This document shows positions 5,446 to 11,170 of a DNA stretch of 11,170 nt, in pieces (positions within the stretch are counted from its first letter, which is position 1; every line of letters begins with the position of its first letter). A program made the position numbers and the translations under genes. Below the pieces are notes generated by a model. The model did not search any database and was not told where the DNA came from. It saw only the letters and a program-made list of their open reading frames with translations. The DNA is from an uncultured Eubacteriales bacterium (GTDB lineage Bacteria; Bacillota; Clostridia; Oscillospirales; Acutalibacteraceae): contig ONIF01000038.1 in the NCBI GenBank assembly GCA_900317795.1, positions 1 to 11,170 of the forward strand, read 5' to 3'.

Positions 5446-6174
5446 GTGGAAGAAAGAGAACCGATAATTGTATTTGATAAAGTCAGTAAAGTTTACACTC
5501 TTTACAAAAACAGTCGTGAACAGTTTGCGGCATTGTTTTATAATTCAAAGAAATTCAAAAGGCACAAGGCTCTTGAAGATGTAAGCTTCACGATAAGAAA
5601 AGGCGAATCCGTCGCCATTATCGGCAGAAACGGTGCAGGAAAATCAACTGTATTAAAAATGGTTACGGGAGTTGCCTTTCCGACAAAGGGCAAAGTCTAT
5701 GTAAAAGGCAGAGTTTCGGCACTTCTGGAGTTGACGGCAGGATTTGTCCCCGACATGACGGGCAGGGAAAATATACAATTTAAATGCTATGTGCTTGGAC
5801 TGAAAGGTGACGAAATAAAGGAAATTGAAGAAAAGGCAATCGAATTTGCAGACTTGGGCGAATACATAGACCAGCCTGTCAGAACTTATTCTTCGGGTAT
5901 GCGTGTTCGATTGGGATTTGCAATCAACATCAATACCAATCCCGACATACTTGTAATAGACGAAGCTTTGAGTGTGGGAGATGCCAATTTCAAGAAAAAA
6001 TGCAAGGACAAAATTTCCGAACTGATTAGCCAAAATATAACTGTCATCTATGTAAGCCATAGCAAAGATATACAGGATTTCTGCGACAGGTGCATTTATC
6101 TGCAAAAAGGCAAGGTCATTTTTGACGGCACTATGCAGGAAACTCTTGAAAAATATCCCGAATTTGCCAAGTAA
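5446..6174 (+). CDS. ABC transporter ATPase, Wzt/TagH/KpsT-type polysaccharide exporter subunit
   Basis: Predicted cytoplasmic ATPase energising export of a lipid-linked polysaccharide or teichoic acid through a membrane partner of TagG/Wzm type. 242 aa; GTG start (5446-5448) with AGGGGTGAG at 5434-5442. Visible motifs: Walker A GRNGAGKST (60-68), Q-loop region around residue 111, signature YSSGMRVRL (148-156), Walker B ILVIDE (168-173), D-loop SVGD (176-179) and switch histidine H205. An insertion between strand 1 and Walker A (about residues 20-41, FYNSKKFKRHKALEDVSF) and the GMRVRLGFAI stretch are typical of the TagH/Wzt group. It lacks the C-terminal carbohydrate-binding or GW extension of some members. 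No permease gene is adjacent: pgk follows with its own promoter and an unrelated gene precedes, so it appears orphaned. Confidence 0.9.
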   Translation: MEEREPIIVFDKVSKVYTLYKNSREQFAALFYNSKKFKRHKALEDVSFTIRKGESVAIIGRNGAGKSTVLKMVTGVAFPTKGKVYVKGRVSALLELTAGFVPDMTGRENIQFKCYVLGLKGDEIKEIEEKAIEFADLGEYIDQPVRTYSSGMRVRLGFAININTNPDILVIDEALSVGDANFKKKCKDKISELISQNITVIYVSHSKDIQDFCDRCIYLQKGKVIFDGTMQETLEKYPEFAK

Positions 6175-6217
6175 TGAAAAAATTATATAAATATATTCCA
6201 AAATTTATTTTTTCCTA

Positions 6218-6246
6218 TTGAAAAAATGCATGAAATGTTATAAAAT
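6218..6246 (+). promoter_or_regulatory. promoter of pgk
   Basis: TTGAAA (6218-6223), a 17-bp spacer, TAAAAT (6241-6246); a TATAAA two bases earlier could also serve. It makes pgk independent of the ABC gene. A clear terminator for the ABC gene is not visible; the intervening DNA is AT-rich. Confidence 0.7.
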
Positions 6247-6258
6247 AGTAGATGATAA

Positions 6259-6294
6259 AAAGTGCGGGGTGCGAAAAAGTTCGTTCTGCACTTT
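6259..6294 (+). promoter_or_regulatory. hairpin at the 5' end of the pgk transcript
   Basis: AAAGTGC (6259-6265) pairs with GCACTTT (6288-6294), and inside it GCGAA (6271-6275) pairs with TTCGT (6280-6284) around AAAG. No T-tract follows, so it is not a terminator. The expected transcript starts only some seven bases upstream, the position of 5' stabilising hairpins on highly expressed mRNAs. Confidence 0.55.
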
Positions 6295-6323
6295 CAATAA
6301 TAATCTGAAAGGATGTTATAGAG

Positions 6324-7517
6324 ATGAACTATCTTAACAAAAAGACAGTCGAGGATATCGACGTAGCAGGCAAAAAAGTTCTTGTACGCTGTGACTTCAA
6401 TGTACCGTTTGACGGAGAGGGAAATATTTCTGACCCGAAGCGTATAGACGAGGCTATGAAAACTATCAAGTACCTTGTTGACCACAAAGCAAAAGTAATT
6501 CTTTGCTCACATCTCGGCAGACCAAAGGGCGAATTCAATATGAAATATTCACTCGCACCCGTTGCCGCATATCTTTCAAAGGCTCTCGGCTTTGAAGTAA
6601 AAATGGCTAAGGACGTTGTAGGCGAAAGTGCAAAAAGTATTGCCGAAAGCCTTAAAGACGGTGAAGTGGAACTCATTGAAAATGTTCGTTTCCATAAAGA
6701 AGAAGAAAAGAACGACCCCGAGTTCTCCAAGAAATTGGCTGACCTTGCAGAAATATATGTAAATGACGCATTCGGCACAGCTCACAGAGCTCACGCTTCC
6801 ACAGCAGGTGTTGCCGACTACCTCCCTGCAGTATGCGGCTACCTCATTCAGAAAGAAATCTCTGTAATGGGCGGTGCTTTGGCAGACCCCAAAAGACCTT
6901 TCGTTGCTATTCTGGGCGGTGCAAAAGTATCCGATAAAATCGGTGTCATTACAAACCTCCTTGACAAAGTTGATACTCTTATCATTGGCGGTGGTATGGC
7001 TTATACATTCATGAACGCTCTCGGCTATTCAATCGGCACATCTATTTGCGAGGCTGACAAAGTTGAATTAGCTAAAGACATCATGGCAAGTGCAAAAGAA
7101 AAGGGCGTAAACTTCCTTATACCCGAAGATACAGTAGTTGCAACCGAATACAAGCCCGACGCTGAATATAAAGTAGTCAATTCTTCCGAGATTCCCGACG
7201 GCTGGATGGGACTTGATATAGGTCCTAAGACAAGAGAAAAATTTGCAAAAGCTCTTGAGGGTGCAGGTACGGTTGTATGGAACGGACCTATGGGCGTTTC
7301 TGAGTGGGAAAACTTTGCAGCAGGTACTATCGCAGTTGCAAAGGCAGTTGCAGAAAGCGGCTCTATTTCCATCATCGGTGGTGGCGACTCCGCAGCAGCT
7401 GTTGAAAAGCTCGGCTATGCAGACAGAATGACACATATTTCAACAGGCGGTGGTGCTTCTCTTGAATTCCTTGAGGGCAAAATTCTTCCCGGTATTGCTT
7501 GCCTCAACGAAAAATAA
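6324..7517 (+). CDS. pgk: phosphoglycerate kinase
   Basis: Cytosolic glycolytic enzyme: 1,3-bisphosphoglycerate + ADP to 3-phosphoglycerate + ATP. 397 aa, full length for bacteria. Substrate-site motifs: VRCDFNVP (21-28), SHLGRPKG (62-69), VRFHKEE (121-127), GTAHRAHAS (151-159). Nucleotide side: ILGGAKVSDK (196-205), WNGPMGV (319-325), GGGDSAAAV (352-360), STGGGASLEFLEGK (373-386). The ATG has an AAAGGA ribosome site at 6308-6313. It heads a co-directional run with tpiA and gpmI, but gapA, usually directly upstream in Firmicutes, is absent, and 497 bp of repeat DNA separate it from tpiA. The TAA stop runs directly into an ATTAGCA repeat. Confidence 0.98.
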   Translation: MNYLNKKTVEDIDVAGKKVLVRCDFNVPFDGEGNISDPKRIDEAMKTIKYLVDHKAKVILCSHLGRPKGEFNMKYSLAPVAAYLSKALGFEVKMAKDVVGESAKSIAESLKDGEVELIENVRFHKEEEKNDPEFSKKLADLAEIYVNDAFGTAHRAHASTAGVADYLPAVCGYLIQKEISVMGGALADPKRPFVAILGGAKVSDKIGVITNLLDKVDTLIIGGGMAYTFMNALGYSIGTSICEADKVELAKDIMASAKEKGVNFLIPEDTVVATEYKPDAEYKVVNSSEIPDGWMGLDIGPKTREKFAKALEGAGTVVWNGPMGVSEWENFAAGTIAVAKAVAESGSISIIGGGDSAAAVEKLGYADRMTHISTGGGASLEFLEGKILPGIACLNEK

Positions 7518-7659
7518 TTAGCAATTAGCAGTTAGCAATTAGCAATGAATTGCTTTCCGCAAGTTGTTGATAAAATAAGATTGTAGTTTAAATTGGCATT
7601 TGTGCATATTGGTGGTGGCAAAAATAATTGTTCATTGCTAATTGCACATTGCTAATTGG
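7517..7659. repeat. ATTAGCA-type heptamer element with complementary arms
   Basis: The left arm is four heptamers, ATTAGCA with one GTTAGCA variant (7517-7544), beginning on the last base of the pgk stop. The right arm is TGCTAAT, TGCACAT, TGCTAAT (7636-7656), its reverse complement in kind. About 90 bp without coding sense lie between. It is the same architecture as the GAGTGGA elements but with an unrelated heptamer. Confidence 0.85.
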
Positions 7660-7662
7660 TTC

Positions 7663-7697
7663 GGGGCAGGGCGGCAAAATGCCTTGTCCCGCCTTTT
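7663..7697 (+). terminator. probable terminator after pgk
   Basis: GGGGCAGGGC (7663-7672) pairs fully with GCCTTGTCCC (7681-7690), with two G-U pairs, around an 8-nt loop; GCC and TTTT follow. An alternative 5-bp stem GGCGG (7670-7674) / CCGCC (7689-7693) abuts the T-tract directly. The T-tract is short, so termination may be partial, which would leave tpiA and gpmI at lower expression or dependent on another promoter. I see no clear promoter before tpiA. Confidence 0.5.
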
Positions 7698-7698
7698 A

Positions 7699-7841
7699 GA
7701 GTGTGGAGAGTTAAGAGTGGAGTTATTATGAAACCCAACTTTTCACCGAAACACGAATTTATATTGAAATTAAAAAGTGGATTTTGAGAATGAAGTTGGA
7801 ACTGCAATAACTCCACTCCCCACTCTCAACACTCCACTCTA
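7699..7841. repeat. GAGTGGA-type element, first of a tandem pair
   Basis: The left arm starts with heptamers GTGTGGA, GAGTTAA, GAGTGGA (from 7701). The right arm ends at 7840. GAGTGGAGTTATT (7715-7727) pairs perfectly with AATAACTCCACTC (7806-7818), and CCAACTT (7735-7741) with AAGTTGG (7793-7799). The core 7738-7840 matches 7892-7994 over 103 bp with one mismatch. Confidence 0.88.
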
Positions 7842-7847
7842 AAATAA

Positions 7848-7994
7848 GTGTGGAGAGTGAAGAGTTGAGAGTGAAGCAGTTGCAAGCCCCGACTTTTCAC
7901 CGAAACACGAATTTATATTGAAATTAAAAAGTGGATTTTGAGAATGAAGTTGGAATTGCAATAACTCCACTCCCCACTCTCAACACTCCACTCT
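7848..7994. repeat. GAGTGGA-type element, second of a tandem pair
   Basis: The left arm has GTGTGGA, GAGTGAA, GAGTTGA, GAGTGAA (from 7848), one heptamer more than the first copy. The left ends are 147 bp apart and the cores 154 bp apart, both multiples of 7. The core is identical to the first copy except at 7956 (T for C at 7802). It ends five bases before the AAAGGAG ribosome site of tpiA (7999-8005). Confidence 0.88.
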
Positions 7995-8014
7995 GATAAA
8001 AGGAGATTGTTAAA

Positions 8015-8782
8015 ATGGACAAGTCACTTAGAAAAACGATATTGGCAGGCAACTGGAAAATGAATAAAACTCGCCCCGAAGCTAAGGCTCTTATCGAGGG
8101 CATTAAGCCTCTTGCCGAAAATGCAGATTGCGAAGTAGTAATATGCGTGCCTTTCACAAACCTCGAAACAGCAGTTGAAATGACAAAAGGCACTAATATC
8201 AAAGTCGGTGCTGAAAACGTTCACTTTGAAAAGAGCGGTGCTTTCACGGGCGAAATTTCCGCTGATATGCTTACCGAAATAGGCGTTGAATACGTTATTA
8301 TCGGTCACAGCGAAAGAAGACAGTATTTCGGTGAAACTGATGAAACCGTCAACAAGAGAACAAAGGCAGCTCTTGCGGCAGGCTTGAAACCTATCGTATG
8401 CGTAGGCGAACTCCTCTGGGAAAGAGAATGCGGCATTACGGAAGAAGTCGTTGCAAGACAAATTAAACTTGATTTGTTTGATGTAAGTGCAGATGACGTT
8501 AAAAAGACTGTTATCGCTTATGAGCCTGTATGGGCTATCGGTACGGGCAAAGTTGCTACTTCCGAGCAGGCTGAAGAAGTTTGCAAGCTTATCCGTGACA
8601 CCCTCGCTAAACTCTATTCTCAGGAAGTTGCAAACGCTGTTACCATTCAGTATGGCGGTTCTATGAACCCTGCTAACTGTGAGGAACTCCTTGCACAGTA
8701 TGACGTTGACGGTGGATTGATTGGCGGTGCTTCTCTCAAAGCGGAACAGTTTGGTGTACTTATCGCAGCAGCAAGCAAATAA
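8015..8782 (+). CDS. tpiA: triosephosphate isomerase
   Basis: Interconverts dihydroxyacetone phosphate and glyceraldehyde-3-phosphate in the cytosol. 255 aa, the normal (beta/alpha)8 barrel length. Active-site residues visible: N13 and K15 in GNWKMN, H98 in IIGHSERR, E170 in AYEPVWAIGTGK whose WAIGTGK is the mobile loop 6, and phosphate-binding YGGS (213-216) and GGASL (237-241). The start has AAAGGAG at 7999-8005. It is followed after 45 bp by gpmI without a terminator, so the two are probably co-transcribed. Its 5' untranslated region is largely heptamer repeat DNA that could fold into long hairpins just before the ribosome site. Confidence 0.98.
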   Translation: MDKSLRKTILAGNWKMNKTRPEAKALIEGIKPLAENADCEVVICVPFTNLETAVEMTKGTNIKVGAENVHFEKSGAFTGEISADMLTEIGVEYVIIGHSERRQYFGETDETVNKRTKAALAAGLKPIVCVGELLWERECGITEEVVARQIKLDLFDVSADDVKKTVIAYEPVWAIGTGKVATSEQAEEVCKLIRDTLAKLYSQEVANAVTIQYGGSMNPANCEELLAQYDVDGGLIGGASLKAEQFGVLIAAASK

Positions 8783-8827
8783 GCTGAGTGCCTTACAAAA
8801 GTTTTATAAAAAGGTGGAAATCAAGAA

Positions 8828-10339
8828 ATGAAAAAACCTGTAATGTTGATAATAATGGACGGCTTTGGAATAGGCACAAATTACGGTAATGCCATAAGAA
8901 CCGCTAATAAACCAAATCTGGAAAAAATATTCTCCACAAATCCTACAACCCTTATTGCCGCTTCGGGAATGGACGTAGGTTTGCCTGACGGACAAATGGG
9001 TAATAGTGAAGTCGGTCATACAAATATGGGTGCAGGCAGGGTTGTTTATCAAGAATTGACGAGAATTACAAAGGCTATACAAGACGGCAGTGTTTTGAAA
9101 AATGAAGTGCTTGTAAAGGCTATGGAAAATGCAAAAGGTGAGGGTAAGGCTCTGCATTTAATGGGTTTGATGTCACCGGGCGGAGTGCATAGCCATATTA
9201 CTCACATCTACGGCATAGTTGAAATGGCTAAAAAAATGGGTGTCAAGAAAGTATGGCTTCACGCTTTCCTTGACGGCAGAGATGTTCCCCCCTCAAGTGC
9301 AAAGGACTATGTAGCAGAGTGTAAGGCAAAGTTGGAAGAAATAGGCGTAGGCAAAATTGCAACCGTATCGGGCAGATATTACGCAATGGACAGAGATAAC
9401 AACTGGGATAGAGTTGAAAAGGCTTATGCGGCACTTGTATATGGTGAGGGTGTAAAAGAAAACGATGCTGTTGAGGGTATTGCAAATTCCTATGCAAACG
9501 GTGTTACAGATGAATTTGTCATTCCTTTCGTGTGTGAAGAAAATGCAACCATCAATGCAGGCGACAGCGTTATTTTCTGCAACTTCAGACCCGACAGGGC
9601 AAGAGAAATTACAAGAACGCTTGTTGATGAAAGCTTTGACAAGTTCGAGAGAAGAAAAGGCTTTTTCCCTCTCAACTATGTATGCATGACACAGTATGAC
9701 GCAACTATGCCTAATGTAGAAGTTGCTTTCAAACCTCAGTCACTTGTCAATATGTTTGGCGATTATATTTCGTCAAAGGGCATGACACAGCTCAGAATTG
9801 CCGAAACGGAAAAATATGCCCATGTAACATTCTTCTTTAACGGTGGTGTGGAAAAAGTTTCCGAAGGCGAGGACAGATGTTTGATACCGTCACCGAAAGT
9901 TGCAACTTATGATTTGCAGCCCGAAATGAGTGCATACGAAGTGGCAAAGAATGCTGTTGAGAGAATAGAGAGCGGAAAATATGATGTAATCATACTGAAC
10001 TTTGCAAACTGCGACATGGTAGGACATACAGGCGTATTTGACGCTGCTGTAAAGGCTGTTGAAGCCGTTGATGACTGTGTAGGACAGGTAGTCAATGCAG
10101 TTGTGAAAATGGACGGTGTTGCACTTATCACAGCCGACCATGGTAATGCTGACAAAATGCTTGAAGACGACGGTTCACCGTTCACGGCTCATACAACAAA
10201 CCTTGTACCTTTCTGTATCGTCAATCACCCGTGCATTCTCAGAGATGGCGGCAGACTTGCCGATATAGCTCCGACTATGTTACAGCTTTTAGGCTTGTCA
10301 AAACCCGAAGAAATGGACGGCATAAGCCTTATTAAATGA
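8828..10339 (+). CDS. gpmI: 2,3-bisphosphoglycerate-independent phosphoglycerate mutase
   Basis: Mn2+-dependent interconversion of 3- and 2-phosphoglycerate via a phosphoserine intermediate. 503 aa, full length. Visible: metal site D11 in IMDGFG, phosphorylated S60 in MGNSEVGH, GGVHSH with H121, FLDGRDVPP (147-155), the substrate-binding GRYYAMDRDNNWDR segment, FRPDRAREITR, RIAETEKYAHVTFFFNGG, CDMVGHTG and TADHGNADKM with later metal ligands. It belongs to the alkaline phosphatase superfamily. The start follows an AAAAAGGTGG ribosome site. It is the last gene of the glycolytic run: eno, often next, is absent, and a convergent gene follows. Its TGA stop lies within a short GAATGAG-type repeat. 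Confidence 0.98.
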   Translation: MKKPVMLIIMDGFGIGTNYGNAIRTANKPNLEKIFSTNPTTLIAASGMDVGLPDGQMGNSEVGHTNMGAGRVVYQELTRITKAIQDGSVLKNEVLVKAMENAKGEGKALHLMGLMSPGGVHSHITHIYGIVEMAKKMGVKKVWLHAFLDGRDVPPSSAKDYVAECKAKLEEIGVGKIATVSGRYYAMDRDNNWDRVEKAYAALVYGEGVKENDAVEGIANSYANGVTDEFVIPFVCEENATINAGDSVIFCNFRPDRAREITRTLVDESFDKFERRKGFFPLNYVCMTQYDATMPNVEVAFKPQSLVNMFGDYISSKGMTQLRIAETEKYAHVTFFFNGGVEKVSEGEDRCLIPSPKVATYDLQPEMSAYEVAKNAVERIESGKYDVIILNFANCDMVGHTGVFDAAVKAVEAVDDCVGQVVNAVVKMDGVALITADHGNADKMLEDDGSPFTAHTTNLVPFCIVNHPCILRDGGRLADIAPTMLQLLGLSKPEEMDGISLIK

Positions 10340-10349
10340 GGAATGAGGA
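10336..10349. repeat. two heptamers ATGAGGA overlapping the gpmI stop
   Basis: ATGAGGA occurs twice back to back at 10336-10342 and 10343-10349; the first copy contains the TGA stop of gpmI. This is the same heptamer class as the arms of the four-helix-bundle cassette. No second arm is seen, so it may be a remnant or chance. Confidence 0.5.
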
Positions 10350-10363
10350 ATTTTTCACTTAAC

Positions 10364-10410
10364 AAAAAAATCGGTTTGCAGATGATTTTTCTGCAAACCG
10401 ACTTTTTATT
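10364..10410. terminator. bidirectional terminator between gpmI and the convergent gene
   Basis: TCGGTTTGCAG (10371-10381) pairs perfectly with CTGCAAACCGA (10391-10401) around a 9-nt loop. On the + strand CTTTTTATTTTT follows; on the minus strand seven T (10364-10370) follow. It can serve both convergent genes. Confidence 0.92.
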
Positions 10411-10906
10411 TTTCATTGATTATCTCCTCAAATGCATTGGCGGCAGCCTCGCTGTCCGAGGCAACTGCAACAAATACATAAGGATAAACCGTATCCGTCT
10501 TGAATTGGGCAAGCTGATTACTGCCCTCTTTGTTTTCGGAATTCTTGGAAGATATATGCTCTGAAATGGCATCTGAAAGTGCAGGTGCGTTTTCTTCGTT
10601 GCTTAAACGAAAACAGGCAAGCTCCATGCCCGAATCCGTGCGGTTTGATATGTACATAGATGAATCGGTTATTACACCGTCGGGTATATTATAATATTTC
10701 GATATATTTTCATCGGATATTTTGGAAAGGTTTTGATAATTCATCTTTTTTATCACTCGAGAAACGATTGTATTTGTGGGAAGATAGGAATTTGAATTTT
10801 TTTGTATATTCTGCTGTGCAAGCACTAAAATGACTGTCACGGAAGTCAAAAGTGCAATCACCGCAAGGATAACAACCGTAAGCATAATATTTTGTTTTTG
10901 GTTCAT
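10406..10906 (-). CDS. membrane-anchored protein resembling DUF4358
   Basis: 166 aa from the ATG at 10904-10906, which has GAGGTG at complement 10912-10917; an upstream in-frame ATG would add 18 residues and lacks a ribosome site. A single hydrophobic segment (about residues 8-30) after a short charged N-terminus suggests a membrane anchor with the rest outside the cell; there is no lipobox cysteine. The soluble part has a YYNIPDGVITDSSMYIS segment (about 70-86), an ELACFRLSNEE strand-turn (about 94-104) and a YPYVFVAVASDSEAAANAFEEI end, a pattern I associate with the clostridial DUF4358 family, whose function is not known. The stop codon lies in the T-tract of the bidirectional terminator. 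The family name is moderately sure, the coding call very sure. Confidence 0.88.
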   Translation of the reverse strand: MNQKQNIMLTVVILAVIALLTSVTVILVLAQQNIQKNSNSYLPTNTIVSRVIKKMNYQNLSKISDENISKYYNIPDGVITDSSMYISNRTDSGMELACFRLSNEENAPALSDAISEHISSKNSENKEGSNQLAQFKTDTVYPYVFVAVASDSEAAANAFEEIINEK

Positions 10907-10942
10907 AAATTCACCTCGCATAAAAACAATTATTCTGCCAAT

Positions 10943-10971
10943 ATTATATAATTTTTTCAAATATATTTCAA
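10943..10971 (-). promoter_or_regulatory. promoter of the DUF4358-like gene
   Basis: On the minus strand: TTGAAA (10966-10971), a 17-bp spacer, TATAAT (10943-10948). Confidence 0.8.
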
Positions 10972-10994
10972 CTACAATGTTGTAACAATTTGTC

Positions 10995-11024
10995 TTGACA
11001 ATAAGAGCATAATTGTTATAAAAT
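10995..11024 (+). promoter_or_regulatory. promoter of the small membrane-protein gene
   Basis: TTGACA (10995-11000) followed by TATAAA (11017-11022, 16-bp spacer) or TAAAAT (11019-11024, 18-bp spacer). It is divergent from the promoter at 10943-10971, with the two -35 hexamers about 23 bp apart. Confidence 0.75.
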
Positions 11025-11044
11025 AATATGGGAGGTGTAACAAA

Positions 11045-11170
11045 ATGGAAGATAAGCTTTTATTTATAACCATATTTTCGGGTATATTTTGCGGTATCGG
11101 TCTTATATTTTTAATGGTATCATGGATTATTACGGCAGTCATTGCAGACAGGAAAAAAAATTGTACGTCA
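11045..11170 (+). CDS. small membrane protein, N-terminal 42 codons, cut by window end
   Basis: ATG with GGAGGTG at 11031-11037, correctly spaced, and a promoter just upstream. After MEDKLL a long hydrophobic stretch runs from about residue 7 to 33 (FITIFSGIFCGIGLIFLMVS and onwards), then a basic stop-transfer end, DRKKN. This predicts an N-terminal membrane helix; nothing further can be seen. The start resembles that of many small Gram-positive membrane proteins, including DUF3592-type ones, but no assignment is justified. Confidence 0.75.
   Translation, partial: MEDKLLFITIFSGIFCGIGLIFLMVSWIITAVIADRKKNCTS

Noticed and set aside
6175..6217. Terminator of the ABC gene
   Set aside because: Only A/T pairs could form a stem; no GC-containing hairpin precedes the T-run.
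7517..7994. CRISPR array
   Set aside because: Repeats are 7-bp tandem units and inverted arms without constant spacers or direct 25-40 bp repeats; no cas genes.

Overview
The window looks like a chromosomal segment of a low-GC Gram-positive anaerobe of class Clostridia, most likely an Oscillospiraceae/Ruminococcus-type genome. Reasons: strong AGGAGG-type ribosome binding sites, TTGACA/TATAAT promoters with 17-bp spacers, AT-rich codon use, the pgk-tpiA-gpmI order typical of Firmicutes, and several small proteins of clostridial character. The assignment is inference; there is no rRNA or tRNA here.

Layout. (1) 1-413, minus: the 5' part of an MJ0936/YfcE-type metallophosphoesterase. (2) 515-1452, plus: three small proteins of unknown function (54, 117 and 102 aa). 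(3) 4535-1563, minus: rtcB (RNA ligase), a four-helix-bundle protein of the 23S rRNA intervening-sequence family, and proA, all co-directional. rtcB has its own promoter and a ~215-nt leader with a 27-codon reading frame, a two-helix fold and an intrinsic terminator. (4) 4895-6174, plus: a protein I do not recognise and a Wzt/TagH-type ABC ATPase without a visible permease. (5) 6324-10339, plus: pgk, tpiA and gpmI, which carry 1,3-bisphosphoglycerate to 2-phosphoglycerate plus triose isomerisation; gapA and eno are not in the window. (6) 10406-10906, minus: a membrane-anchored protein resembling DUF4358. (7) 11045-11170, plus: start of a small membrane protein, cut by the window end.

The most unusual content is between the genes. 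Intergenic stretches are filled with short tandem repeats whose period is 7 bp, but whose heptamer differs from place to place (GAGAGTG/GAGTGGA types, ATTAGCA, GAATGAG, CATAATT). The larger elements have two complementary arms and could form long hairpins. They typically start at or within a few bases of a stop codon and end just before the next Shine-Dalgarno. One pair of GAATGAG-type arms, in inverted orientation, brackets the four-helix-bundle gene together with its own promoter, so this gene looks like the coding member of a cassette and the other repeats like empty relatives. Two copies between pgk and tpiA are tandem duplicates that differ by exactly one heptamer in one arm. This resembles the heptanucleotide STRR repeats known from cyanobacteria and the stem-plus-ORF layout of 23S rRNA intervening sequences, but is seen here in protein-coding intergenic DNA.
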